A stretch of DNA of 15,838 bases from Candidatus Bathyarchaeota archaeon (GCA_030626685.1 DAOUTL010000013.1:1-15838); one strand, 5' to 3'; positions 1-6,765 are shown, numbered from the stretch's first letter. A program made the numbers and translations. Notes: generated from the sequence alone by a model not told the origin.

Positions 1-83
1 GCTGCTTTTTCCTTTAGGCTTTCGTAAAACTGCTTGTATTCGCTGTCTTTCTCCATTAGGCTTTCAAAAAGTTTAGGCTTCAT
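1..83 (-). CDS. Partial viral structural protein, N-terminus only
   Basis: An open frame begins with ATG at 83 and runs off the left edge, giving about 27 residues beginning MKPKLFESLMEKDSEY. It starts 6 bases after the stop of the capsid-decoration gene and has the same direction, so it belongs to the same head operon. In tailed viruses the gene after protease and DUF2190 decoration protein is usually the major capsid protein, which makes that the leading guess; it rests on gene order only. The visible peptide is charged and helical-looking, as are many capsid N-terminal scaffold segments. No clear ribosome binding site precedes it, suggesting translational coupling. Confidence 0.5.
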   Translation of the reverse strand, partial: MKPKLFESLMEKDSEYKQFYESLKEKA

Positions 84-89
84 GGTTTA

Positions 90-518
90 TCACTTATCCA
101 CGAGAATGAAGATCAAGTCGCCGTCTGTTGCTGCGGATTCCAATGCTGTTCCAAGCTTACGATTAAAGAAAATCGTGTATGTTGCTGTGCCATTTTCATC
201 CACCGGTTGGTCCACGTGTTCTGTGACTTTTCCATCAACAGCACTGCAAACAGCTTTTCCAAGCGTTATTGCACCTGCAGCCGTAACCTTAACCCTTCCA
301 CGAATCAAGACTGGGCAGAGTTCTCCAATAGCCACAGTTTTTAAAGCTACGCCTATAGCGTCGTCTCCACCTGGGCTTGGTGAAACCTTATCATCCGAGC
401 TTAAGTAAACTGGATAACCCTTCGTTACGGCTGCTTCAGCCTCAAACGTTTCGACTATAGCGTTCGGATCGTCTGTCTCGCCAACAGCCATCCAAGGTTT
501 GCCCGTTTTATCAGCCAT
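90..518 (-). CDS. DUF2190-like capsid decoration (cement) protein
   Basis: This 142-residue protein is Ala/Gly/Val rich and predicted to be all beta. It resembles DUF2190 family proteins, which bind the outside of HK97-fold capsids and stabilise the head. Typical features are an early FEAEAAVTKGYPV segment, a central GVALKTVAIGE stretch followed by LIRGRVKVTAAGAITLG, and a hydrophobic end (DGDLIFILVDK). The length suits the family, usually a little over 100 residues. A frame also opens at a GTG at 527, but GGAG at 530-527 lies 8 bases before the ATG at 518, so 518 is the better start. It lies between the protease/scaffold pair and the partial downstream gene, the usual place for a decoration protein. 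Assignment is from overall pattern, not from a search. Confidence 0.68.
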   Translation of the reverse strand: MADKTGKPWMAVGETDDPNAIVETFEAEAAVTKGYPVYLSSDDKVSPSPGGDDAIGVALKTVAIGELCPVLIRGRVKVTAAGAITLGKAVCSAVDGKVTEHVDQPVDENGTATYTIFFNRKLGTALESAATDGDLIFILVDK

Positions 519-547
519 GAACATCACTCCAAAAGTTTATTGAGGTT

Positions 548-736
548 TCAGCGAGTTCGTCCTCGCTTACTCCCTGTCACGTTCTGTGACTTTGAACTTT
601 TACGTTTAGAATGCCTAAGCCTTTTCAAATCTTCAAGGTGCGCAGTCATTATGGCTTCAGCAATCTCATCCATTTGTGAGGGGCTTAAGGGCGGGCTGTA
701 TTTGGCTAAGACGCCTTTAATCGTGCTTTTATCCAC
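548..736 (-). CDS. Small basic protein of the viral head operon
   Basis: This 62-residue protein starts at GTG 736, overlaps the end of the protease gene by 8 bases, and has GGAG 10 bases before the start. The first half (about residues 10-40) looks helical and carries acidic residues; the last 20 residues are rich in Lys, Arg and Ser, so the tail could bind nucleic acid. I do not recognise a family. Its overlap with the upstream gene and position before the decoration protein indicate it is translated as part of the head operon. A role as a small scaffold or head accessory factor is possible but only inferred from position. Confidence 0.55.
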   Translation of the reverse strand: MDKSTIKGVLAKYSPPLSPSQMDEIAEAIMTAHLEDLKRLRHSKRKSSKSQNVTGSKRGRTR

Positions 737-2387
737 TTTTCAGCATCTCCTTAAGTTTGAGAATGGCTCTGCGTATCGCTTGGCACTCCCTTTGCATTCC
801 CATAGTGCTGCGTTCAACCATTGGGCTGGGCAACAAGCCCTCTAGGATCTCTACGGCTTCTTTCACTGGAATTACTGGCTCTTTCGGCTTTTTCAGAAGA
901 CTCTCAGCGAGATTGCCTTGTTTCTGGGCTTTCTCAAGTGTTTCAACACGGGCTAATAACTCTGAAACTTTAGCTTTCAACTGTTCTTCCTCTGACGGCT
1001 CAACACCACAGACCTCGCTTGTAATTTGGCTGTCCGGGTGTTCACTGTTCCATGTTTTTACGGCTGCACACAATTTTTTAACAGCAGCTTGTTTACCGCC
1101 TTCAGGCATAGTTTTCGCTTGCTTTACACGAGCCAAAGCGTTAACTAAATGGTCATGGTCAATGTTGCCCTGAGCGTTTTTGAAAGGCAAATGACGTAAA
1201 CTGCGAGGCTTAGTTTTACCTTCCTCATCTTTCTCTCCGCCCTCTTCAATGTAAGCGAAGCACTCGTCTGGAAGATCATTAATGTACTCTGTATCCCACT
1301 CAGCCTCTTTCAATTTCACTTCAAGATTTACCGTGTATCCTTCGCCTAATGTTTCTCCCACTTGCCCAGCAATTAACTCAGCCAAGGCTATTTCGAGAGC
1401 TTTAATCTCTGCATCTATTACATCTATTTGGCTTTGAAGATCAGCTCGTTCTTCGTCAGATAAGATTTGTTCAGGCTCAGGTTGTGGATACATTTGATTC
1501 CAAAAGTCCTCTCTTTGAACTGACAAGTCAGCGATTTTCTGCTTTATGTCGTCAATGGTTAGATTCTGCCCGCCATTTTGACTGTTGTTTCCTTCCCCAT
1601 CTTGCTCTTTTATTTCCTTCTTCATGTTTCCACGCTCTTTCAACGGCATCTGGGCTACGCCAGAACTGCCTGTTGGAGCCAACCTCTCTAAAACATGAAT
1701 GTTCGTTTCAGGTATACCCGGCACAGCGACAAGGCTTAACTCAGCATTATGCAAGCCGTGAGGAGCTTGCCCGTCTAAAATGTCGATTGTTTCATAATCT
1801 GCGCCTACGCTAACATGCTGAATCAAACCCTTATGGATCTTCTCAGCAACCTCGTCATCATAGATTTCAGCTTCATACCAAAGGTTTCCGCCGTCCTCAT
1901 CCCACTCGGTTTTAACAACTTTTCCAACAGCATTCGGCACAGCAATATGCTCAATGTAAACCGGAGCAGAAACAAGCTTGCTGGTGAAAGCCTGCAATTC
2001 CTCAGGCGTGTAAATGTTAAAGTTGCGGCTCATGCCAGCGGTCATGGCTACGCCGCAAATCCGCAACGGCTTGTCAACAATTTTCTCTAAAACCTTGAAA
2101 GGCAAAATAGCTTGAACATGCTCTTTAACAGACTTTAAGCCTTCACGATGTTTTTCAAACCAGGCCTTAGCCTTCTCAAGCGTCCACTTATCCTTATCGA
2201 AAAGATAACTTTGGACATCAGTTGTGTCTTTTCCCTTCGGTTTGCCAATAATTGCCTTGATACCTTCTTCTTCAATAAGCGTTATGGTGCGTAGGCTATC
2301 TTCCTCAAACTCGTCGGGACTGCGATGCCCACTGCGAATATAATCTTGGCTTTCCTCCCAAGGCAAGCTTACACCAGCCTTACACAA
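729..2387 (-). CDS. Viral prohead protease fused to scaffold (XkdF/DUF2213-like)
   Basis: This 552-residue protein looks like a capsid maturation protease joined to a scaffold. Residues 30-80 contain SYLFDKDKWTLEKAKAW, a motif common at the front of phage XkdF-type proteins. Residues about 105-235 resemble the protease core: candidate catalytic His147 (in VYIEHIAVP) and Ser193 (in HVSVGADY), followed by AELSLVAVPGIPET, the strand pattern closing such folds. Residues 255-345 are charged and helical. Residues about 395-447 (LRHLPFKN, HLVNALARVKQA) resemble the DUF6582 domain of phage head proteins. Residues 465-490 form a coiled coil, as scaffolds do. The start is TTG at 2387, directly after an in-frame TAG, with no strong ribosome binding site, so the N-terminus is uncertain. 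No portal gene lies upstream, which is unusual. Confidence 0.75.
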   Translation of the reverse strand: MCKAGVSLPWEESQDYIRSGHRSPDEFEEDSLRTITLIEEEGIKAIIGKPKGKDTTDVQSYLFDKDKWTLEKAKAWFEKHREGLKSVKEHVQAILPFKVLEKIVDKPLRICGVAMTAGMSRNFNIYTPEELQAFTSKLVSAPVYIEHIAVPNAVGKVVKTEWDEDGGNLWYEAEIYDDEVAEKIHKGLIQHVSVGADYETIDILDGQAPHGLHNAELSLVAVPGIPETNIHVLERLAPTGSSGVAQMPLKERGNMKKEIKEQDGEGNNSQNGGQNLTIDDIKQKIADLSVQREDFWNQMYPQPEPEQILSDEERADLQSQIDVIDAEIKALEIALAELIAGQVGETLGEGYTVNLEVKLKEAEWDTEYINDLPDECFAYIEEGGEKDEEGKTKPRSLRHLPFKNAQGNIDHDHLVNALARVKQAKTMPEGGKQAAVKKLCAAVKTWNSEHPDSQITSEVCGVEPSEEEQLKAKVSELLARVETLEKAQKQGNLAESLLKKPKEPVIPVKEAVEILEGLLPSPMVERSTMGMQRECQAIRRAILKLKEMLKSG

Positions 2388-2497
2388 CTAACACCAAACT
2401 AATACAGAAGAAAATGAAAAGGCGAACTGTACAACGCAGTGGCCCATAGAAGGGCAAATGTATTGGTCATCGGAGTGGGTCAAACCCTAAAAGTTGA
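2388..2497. other. Noncoding gap at provirus edge
   Basis: This 110-bp segment separates the minus-strand viral head genes from plus-strand genes. I see no complete gene, tRNA cloverleaf or obvious direct repeat that would mark an attachment site. It must carry the promoters for both sides, but no convincing TATA element stands out. A short hydrophobic minus-strand frame here ends in TAG before the protease gene and is not convincing as coding. Confidence 0.5.
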
Positions 2498-2698
2498 TTG
2501 GGAACGCCTAGAAAATGTATAGTCAAAGTGGTTCTAAGCAAGGAACAGAAGGAAATCCTTGATGAGTTAGCGAGAAGACTTGGGGCGAGCGAAAGTGAAA
2601 CTTTACGAATGTTTTTAATGGATTACGCAAAAGAACTAAGCCTAATGAGAGAAAGGATGCGCAGAATAGGCAACGGGTTTTCCGAGGGCAAAAGATAA
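2498..2698 (+). CDS. Ribbon-helix-helix DNA-binding protein (CopG/Arc-like)
   Basis: This 66-residue protein fits the ribbon-helix-helix fold: an N-terminal strand (KCIVKVVLS), a first helix (KEQKEILDELARRLG), a turn beginning ASESE, and a second helix (TLRMFLMDYAKELS). Such proteins dimerise and bind DNA through the paired N-terminal strands, often as repressors or antitoxins. The start is TTG at 2498; a later GTG at the KVV position would remove half of the strand, so the TTG is preferred. The C-terminal 20 residues are basic. It is divergent from the viral head operon, so it could be a viral or host regulator. No toxin partner is visible; the next gene is Hsp20-like. Confidence 0.62.
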   Translation: MGTPRKCIVKVVLSKEQKEILDELARRLGASESETLRMFLMDYAKELSLMRERMRRIGNGFSEGKR

Positions 2699-2732
2699 GA
2701 GTTTCAATTTCAAGTTTTACTTTGGTGGTGTT

Positions 2733-2972
2733 ATGCCTACAGAGTTTTGGGAGGACTTCTTCAGCTTTCATTTAGGCCCTTGGGGCATATACGTCGGTCC
2801 ACACAGACCCTTCAGAATTGGCTATCATCGAACAGGGAAATCCCACATACTGCGTTTGAGGATAAACCCTGAAGTGAAAAAGGAGGAGATAAAGGCTCGA
2901 CTGATAGAGCCCGGCATACTTGAAATAGAATGGCCGAGAAAGATTAAGGGTGAAGAAATCCCAATAGAATAG
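2733..2972 (+). CDS. Very short Hsp20/alpha-crystallin-like protein
   Basis: This 79-residue protein carries the second part of an alpha-crystallin domain. LRLRINPEVKKEEIKARLIEPGILEIEWPR corresponds in pattern to the strand-turn-strand of small heat-shock proteins, where an A-x-x-x-x-G-x-L-x-I motif is typical. The protein ends in EEIPIE, matching the I-x-I/V tail that docks into neighbouring subunits during oligomer assembly. The front is aromatic-rich (FWEDFFSFHLGPWGIYVGP). Full-length Hsp20 proteins have about 140-170 residues, so this one lacks several strands, including the usual dimerisation part. The ATG has a GGTGGTG ribosome binding site five to nine bases upstream and lies 34 bp after the ribbon-helix-helix gene, so the two may be co-transcribed. 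Function as a chaperone is inferred. Confidence 0.55.
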   Translation: MPTEFWEDFFSFHLGPWGIYVGPHRPFRIGYHRTGKSHILRLRINPEVKKEEIKARLIEPGILEIEWPRKIKGEEIPIE

Positions 2973-3059
2973 CGCACGCCGATTTTGACGGTTTCAAATG
3001 ATGTCACCCTGTTAAAAATGCTCTGATTCTGATTTCAACTTGAGATTAGCATATTTCAA

Positions 3060-3095
3060 ATTAAATTTAAAGATTCGTAAGGATTAAATTTAAAA
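3060..3095 (+). promoter_or_regulatory. Duplicated TATA-like element
   Basis: The 12-mer ATTAAATTTAAA occurs twice, at 3060-3071 and 3083-3094, 23 bp apart. Both copies contain TTTAAA, an archaeal TATA-like core. The second copy, followed by AA, lies 58 bp before the TTG start of the NitrOD5-like gene and would place transcription start near 3118. Two TATA elements or a TATA plus an operator copy are both possible. Confidence 0.5.
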
Positions 3096-3152
3096 ACTTA
3101 TTAGAACCTTAGCATAACCTTTCAGATTAGCGCTCTCAGAGGAGTTTAGAAG

Positions 3153-3503
3153 TTGCCAAGAAAAGCTTTCGAGAAACTCTTGCTTGAAGCCGTAGATGAC
3201 GGCTTATCTTCGCTTGGAGACTCTGCCAAGCAAGCAATATATTTTCACCTTGAAAACAAATTTAAAATAGAAAAAAACGAGATTCCTTATCGCCTTGAGG
3301 ATTTTAGGGATGGACTTGAGAAGATTTTTGGCTTAGGAACCCGATTTATAGAGATTTTAATCATGAAACAATTGTATGGAAAGATTGAGCAGCCTCTTGA
3401 ATGGGATGAAAGTAAAGAGTTTACATTTGCCGAATATGTTGCAGCCGCAAAGCGAAGCTTTCTAGATGTGGGAAAGGAATTAACCCACAAAGTGAAGCCT
3501 TGA
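3153..3503 (+). CDS. NitrOD5-like domain protein
   Basis: This 116-residue protein is helical. It resembles NitrOD5 (Nitrosopumilus output domain 5), a small archaeal domain of unknown function often attached to signalling modules. Matching patterns are SSLGDSAKQAIYFHLENKF near the front, a middle segment in which an EIP motif precedes a helix with LEKIFGLGTRFIEILIMKQL, and a charged tail. The start is TTG at 3153 with GAGGAG about 10 bases upstream. It stands alone behind its own TATA elements (3060-3095) and is followed by T-rich sequence (for example TTTTT at 3531-3535) that could end transcription. No sensor domain is fused to it, so it may act as a free output or adaptor unit. Confidence 0.6.
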   Translation: MPRKAFEKLLLEAVDDGLSSLGDSAKQAIYFHLENKFKIEKNEIPYRLEDFRDGLEKIFGLGTRFIEILIMKQLYGKIEQPLEWDESKEFTFAEYVAAAKRSFLDVGKELTHKVKP

Positions 3504-3624
3504 ACATCTCTCTCACCAACATTTCAAAACTTTTTCTCCATTATTGTCCTCTCATATTTTGAAGTTTTTCGAGTTATGATAATTTTGGCTAGCACTGTTG
3601 GGATAGATTTTTGCGCATAAATTT
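3504..3624. other. T-rich intergenic sequence
   Basis: This 121-bp gap between a plus-strand gene and a minus-strand pseudogene contains T runs at 3531-3535 and around 3557-3569, consistent with archaeal T-rich termination of the NitrOD5-like gene. I see no gene or RNA structure here. Confidence 0.4.
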
Positions 3625-4166
3625 CTAGTGATGACCAATTTTAAAACCGAGTTTTCGCAAAAGGGTTACGGAAGGAATATTTCGTTCTGTGGCGTCGTAC
3701 AAAATATTCTTGTGGAAGAGGCTTTAAGCAGTCAAGTCTAGCAACCATATGGCATAGCCCGCCTTCAGGCTTATACCCCCTTTCAATCCACTCTTTGGTT
3801 CTCGGGCTTCTAGCGTCAACAACTGTGAAAACTGCTTCGCCCTTAACGTATTTCTCGATTTCCTTAACCAACACGTTCTCTACAAGTTTTCGATTTGGGC
3901 TTCCAGAAACAGCAAGCCACTCGATTTCCTCACCCCAATGCCCATTGTTATAGGCAACAGCGCCTAAAACTTCACCATTTTCCTCAGCTACTAGAATTTT
4001 AAGGCTCCAATACTAAATTTGAGAGCGAAGTTTCTCCTCACCATAGGGAATAAACTCATATGATTCTCTATAAGTTTATTAAGCACGTTAATAAGACTTG
4101 ACAAGTCTTTATCGGTAAAATGAACAGGAAACAGCAAGGGGATTCTTAAGGAAGAAACAATAAGTT
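3625..4166 (-). pseudogene. Broken GNAT N-acetyltransferase
   Basis: Three fragments in different frames together read as one decayed acetyltransferase. The first, from about 4166 to 4004, gives LLFPVHFTDKDLSSLINVLN and ends at a TAG near 4006. The second, from about 4012 to 3641, begins YWSLKILVAEENGEVLGAVAY, contains GHWGEEIEWLAVSG (a typical GNAT beta-bulge region) and EWIERGYKPEGG, and ends TAA at 3641. The third, roughly 3700-3625, reads LYDATERNIPSVTLLRKLGF, the N-x-x-A/S-x-x-L-x-x-K-L-G-F C-terminal motif of GNAT enzymes. Tandem-GNAT proteins usually have about 100 or more residues between the second and third pieces, so an internal deletion is likely besides frameshifts. The only start-to-stop frame that remains is 3641-3874 (77 residues) and it lacks the acetyl-CoA-binding loop. 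Confidence 0.72.
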
Positions 4167-4228
4167 AACGTTATTTTCCCTTTATTTTATTAGTCTAAAA
4201 TTCAGTAAGTATTCAAGCTGGTTTGTTG

Positions 4229-5443
4229 ATGAATTCGCAGACAAAAAACACTAGAGACAGCATCTTTTGGACAATTTGTACAATGGGGCTATTCGCAATT
4301 CTAAGCTCCACAATGTCTAAAAGCCCAGTTCTAAAACCTTTCTCGTTAAGTCTTGGAACCCCCACGGATTTGACGGGCTTCGTTGCTGCCGCTTCAACCA
4401 TCCCCGGCATCTTGATTAGTTTGCCTGCTGCTTCGCTTTCGGATATTTATGGCAGAAAGAAATTCTTGTTAATAGCAGGACTTGTCTTTGCTTCAGCTCC
4501 TTTCCTTTATCTTCTAATAACCGTATGGTGGCAACTTATCCTCGTCCGGTTTTACCATGGATTTGCAACGGCAATTTTTGTCCCAGTCGCCGAATCCTCA
4601 ATAGCCGAATTGTTTCCAACCAAGCGGGGAGAACGCATCTCGCTTTTCTCTTCAGCGACATACATTGGAAGAATCATCGCACCTACTTTAGGAGGATACA
4701 TATTGTTCGTCACCGCCGACAATTTTCGTGCGCTTTATTTGGCTGTGGCTGTGTCAGGTATAACAGCGCTGATTATGGCTTTGCCATTCTTGGCGGGAAG
4801 AAAGCAGCCCACGGTTATTCAACAAGGAAATACTAAGGAAATTGTTAAAAGATTGTTTAGTGGATGGGGAACAGTCACTAGGAGCCGTGGAGTTTTAACA
4901 GTGAGTTTTGTCCAAGCATGTCAGTACTATGTTTATGGTACAGCGGAATTCTTTCTGGCAGGTTATCTGCCGGAGATTGTTCGCTTAAACAAGTTCTTAA
5001 CAGGCGTAATTATTATGAACATAATAGGTGTGGCAATCTTCGCGAAACCCTATATGGGTAGAGTTTCAGACAAGATTGGAAGACGGATTCCAATAGTTTT
5101 GGGTTGCATATTCTCTGGTCTTCCGTTGCTGGCGATTCCTTTTGTTGCTGATTTTTGGGTTCTCCTTTTGCTTGTTGTAGTTTACGGGTTTGGTTTTGCA
5201 ACTGTAACGGCTTCCACACCGGCTTTAATCAGCGAGCTTGTGCCCAAAGAGTTGGTTGGCACATCCATGGGATTTCTTGACATGATAATGGATGTTGGAC
5301 AAACACTTGGACCTATAATCAGCGGATTTATACTTGCAACAAATCTCCAATATTATGGTGTATTTCCCTCGCTTACTCTTGTGCTACTGTTTTCTTGTAT
5401 AATTTTTGTCTTGTCTGGAGTTGCTAAAAGCAAGTTTAAATAA
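4229..5443 (+). CDS. MFS transporter
   Basis: This 404-residue membrane protein of the major facilitator superfamily has about 12 hydrophobic segments. The loop after segment 2 carries motif A, SDIYGRKK with Asp72, Gly75 and Arg76, and the matching loop of the second half reads GRVSDKIGRR around Asp281, showing the usual two six-helix halves. It would move a small solute through proton exchange or facilitated flow; the substrate cannot be told. A TTG at 4223 is also in frame, but ATG at 4229 is the more usual choice; no strong ribosome binding site is seen for either. A T/A-rich stretch at about 4180-4200 (CTTTATTTTAT) may be the promoter. It stands between a dead acetyltransferase and a live one, with no operon partner overlapping it. 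Confidence 0.88.
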   Translation: MNSQTKNTRDSIFWTICTMGLFAILSSTMSKSPVLKPFSLSLGTPTDLTGFVAAASTIPGILISLPAASLSDIYGRKKFLLIAGLVFASAPFLYLLITVWWQLILVRFYHGFATAIFVPVAESSIAELFPTKRGERISLFSSATYIGRIIAPTLGGYILFVTADNFRALYLAVAVSGITALIMALPFLAGRKQPTVIQQGNTKEIVKRLFSGWGTVTRSRGVLTVSFVQACQYYVYGTAEFFLAGYLPEIVRLNKFLTGVIIMNIIGVAIFAKPYMGRVSDKIGRRIPIVLGCIFSGLPLLAIPFVADFWVLLLLVVVYGFGFATVTASTPALISELVPKELVGTSMGFLDMIMDVGQTLGPIISGFILATNLQYYGVFPSLTLVLLFSCIIFVLSGVAKSKFK

Positions 5444-5480
5444 CATGTATATCAACAAATCCTAAAAGGAAGTCATCGCA

Positions 5481-5969
5481 GTGGGAGATATCCGCCGATT
5501 TCTCAATGTTAAGTCCGTGAGGAAACTTGAACACTTCTCTTTCAACCTATTCACCTTTCATTTCTCTAGAAATAGTGGATTAGGAACTCATGTATTCTTT
5601 GGAAGCCCCCTGCTGTTGTCCCCGTTAACGATTATACCTTATATTTTGGCAATGGAAGTCATCTTTTTCAGAGGAAAACGCTACTTCGTTAAATTGAAGG
5701 AGCATGTGGTCGGCATATTTATTCTCCGCGAAAAACCCGAAGCCATATATATCAGCAGCCTTGCAGTCGCACCAGAATGTAGAAGACGTGGAATAGCTAC
5801 ATACATGCTGAACTATGCCAACAAGCTGGCTAAGCGACTGGATAAGAAGTGGCTGGAACTTTCAGTTTCGAAAACGAATATCTACGCACTGCGGCTTTAT
5901 AGGAAGCTTGGCTTCACAAAAAAGAAAGAGAAGAAATGGTCCTTCATTTTAAGGAAAAAGCCGATTTAA
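5481..5969 (+). CDS. GNAT-family N-acetyltransferase
   Basis: This 162-residue protein has a RimI-like acetyltransferase domain in residues 58-160. Motif A reads LAVAPECRRRGIATYML, with the acetyl-CoA pyrophosphate loop R101-R102-R103-G104-I105-A106. The C-terminal motif B reads NIYALRLYRKLGF. The strand before motif A, AIYISSLAVAP, is typical. Residues 1-57 are an extra, partly hydrophobic N-terminal segment (GSPLLLSPLTIIPYILAM) that might touch the membrane. The start is GTG at 5481 with AAAGGAAG upstream. A shorter product from ATG 5652 is possible but would remove the extension. The gene begins 37 bp after the transporter and probably shares its transcript. The acetylated target is unknown. 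Confidence 0.82.
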   Translation: MGDIRRFLNVKSVRKLEHFSFNLFTFHFSRNSGLGTHVFFGSPLLLSPLTIIPYILAMEVIFFRGKRYFVKLKEHVVGIFILREKPEAIYISSLAVAPECRRRGIATYMLNYANKLAKRLDKKWLELSVSKTNIYALRLYRKLGFTKKKEKKWSFILRKKPI

Positions 5970-6031
5970 ATATTAGTGTCACAATTTTGGCAAGAATAGG
6001 CATGCTTTCCAATTTCACCGCATCGAGCAGC

Positions 6032-6444
6032 TTAAAGGAAGATTTCTGTTAAAATCTTAACTGCCTCGATCTTGTCCACTATTTCTATGCGTTCTGCGAT
6101 TAATGTCGTTAATCCTGGTCTTGTGTTCTTTCCGAGTTTTAGGATTTCCTTTCCTTTATAAGACAGCGCGATTGTTTGATTGTTTTGTCTGCAAGTTTCT
6201 TCGCTAAGTCTTCAATTTGTCTTAATACGCTTGTGACATGCATATCCCTTTTTCCAGTCCCAACTTTTTTGAAAAGCTTAGAATCTTTAATTAAACGTTT
6301 CATTATGCTTAAATCGTTAATGTCAAGGTCGGCTCCTTCAACATCGCCTTTTGAAAGCAGTTCACGGGCTTTACTTATGTGTTTTAGAGCGCAGCCTTTC
6401 GAATCATCTTTAAATTCGCATTTTTCTTTCTCTTTTTTACACAT
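6032..6444 (-). pseudogene. Cys-containing hypothetical protein, probably frameshifted
   Basis: The intact frame 6444-6139 encodes 101 residues, MCKKEKEKCEFKDDSKGCAL onward, with Cys2, Cys9 and Cys18 near the N-terminus and several charged helices. I do not recognise a family. Just past the apparent end, another frame continues with coding-like content from about 6175 to the TAA at 6032, giving ALSYKGKEILKLGKN and then IAERIEIVDKIEAVKILTEI. This second frame has no good start codon. Joining the two near 6170 would give a coherent protein of about 145 residues, so the displayed end (KQSRCLIKERKS) is likely a frameshift artefact or a mutation. If the intact frame is the true gene it is 6139-6444. 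A TTTAAATT element near 6524-6532 on this strand could be its promoter. Confidence 0.45.
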
Positions 6445-6673
6445 TCCGAATCACTTTAGAATATTACAGTAACTTCTGTGACATATGAGTTCTTTCTGAT
6501 GCATCGAAGTGAAATTCAACACAAAATTTAAACATGGTCTCTATGGCTTAAAATCAGAGCCTTTCCTCCAAAAACAGATTATTTCGCTTACTTCGTTTTC
6601 TGTGATTATGTCAATATTGCACATGATTTTCTGTGATACTTGGTGGACTATTTCAACATTGTTGTGGAAAGAA

Positions 6674-6682
6674 CTTATATAG
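6674..6682 (+). promoter_or_regulatory. TATA element of the nrdR-nrdD-nrdG operon
   Basis: CTTATATAG lies 84-92 bp before the nrdR ATG. Archaeal transcription usually starts about 25 bp after the TATA element, near 6702-6708 here, leaving an untranslated leader of about 60 bases. The NrdR box begins five bases after this element. Confidence 0.55.
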
Positions 6683-6686
6683 TTAA

Positions 6687-6702
6687 ACACTATATGTAGT
6701 GT
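6687..6702 (+). promoter_or_regulatory. NrdR box 1
   Basis: ACACTATATGTAGTGT is a 16-bp palindrome with perfect 6-bp arms (ACACTA and TAGTGT). It agrees with the published bacterial NrdR box, acaCwAtATaTwGtgt, at every position except one central base. It lies between the TATA element and the expected transcription start, so bound NrdR would block initiation. The gene it precedes encodes NrdR itself, which supports the assignment. Confidence 0.8.
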
Positions 6703-6718
6703 TCTTGTTGTTTGAGAA

Positions 6719-6734
6719 ACACTAAGAATATATT
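6719..6734 (+). promoter_or_regulatory. NrdR box 2, degenerate
   Basis: The half-site ACACTA recurs at 6719, exactly 32 bp after the same half-site of box 1, followed by a weak second half (AGAATATATT). NrdR boxes typically come in pairs spaced by whole helical turns, and 32 bp is three turns. About 10 of 16 bases match the consensus, so this copy is weak on its own and gains support mainly from the spacing. Confidence 0.45.
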
Positions 6735-6765
6735 GAAGCACACGTTTTATAAACTTGTGATAGTG

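Larger units (their letters stand above)
6445..6765. other. Intergenic control region before nrdR
   Basis: This 321-bp region separates a minus-strand gene from the nrdR operon. The left part should carry the minus-strand promoter (TTTAAA-type element around 6524-6532). The right part holds the nrdR TATA element and NrdR boxes, listed separately. A short minus-strand frame at 6541-6624 would encode about 27 residues (MCNIDIITENEVSEI...) and cannot be confirmed. I see no RNA gene or repeat array. Confidence 0.5.

Noticed and set aside
540..845. A 101-residue plus-strand frame over the viral genes
   Set aside because: It is antisense to the small basic protein and the end of the protease gene, both supported by overlap and ribosome binding sites.
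2400..2497. Possible tRNA fragment or attachment site at the provirus edge
   Set aside because: No anticodon stem, T-loop or CCA-type end can be folded, and no matching direct repeat is visible inside the window.
6672..6685. AACTTATATAGTTA as a third NrdR box overlapping the TATA element
   Set aside because: Its core is one base too short for the 16-bp NrdR palindrome and lies only about 16 bp from box 1, not at a whole number of helical turns typical of pairs; it is better read as the TATA element.
6541..6741. A 66-residue minus-strand frame, or a 27-residue version starting at 6624, before nrdR
   Set aside because: The longer form crosses the nrdR promoter and boxes, has no ribosome binding site, and its composition is not clearly coding. 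The shorter form cannot be confirmed by eye.
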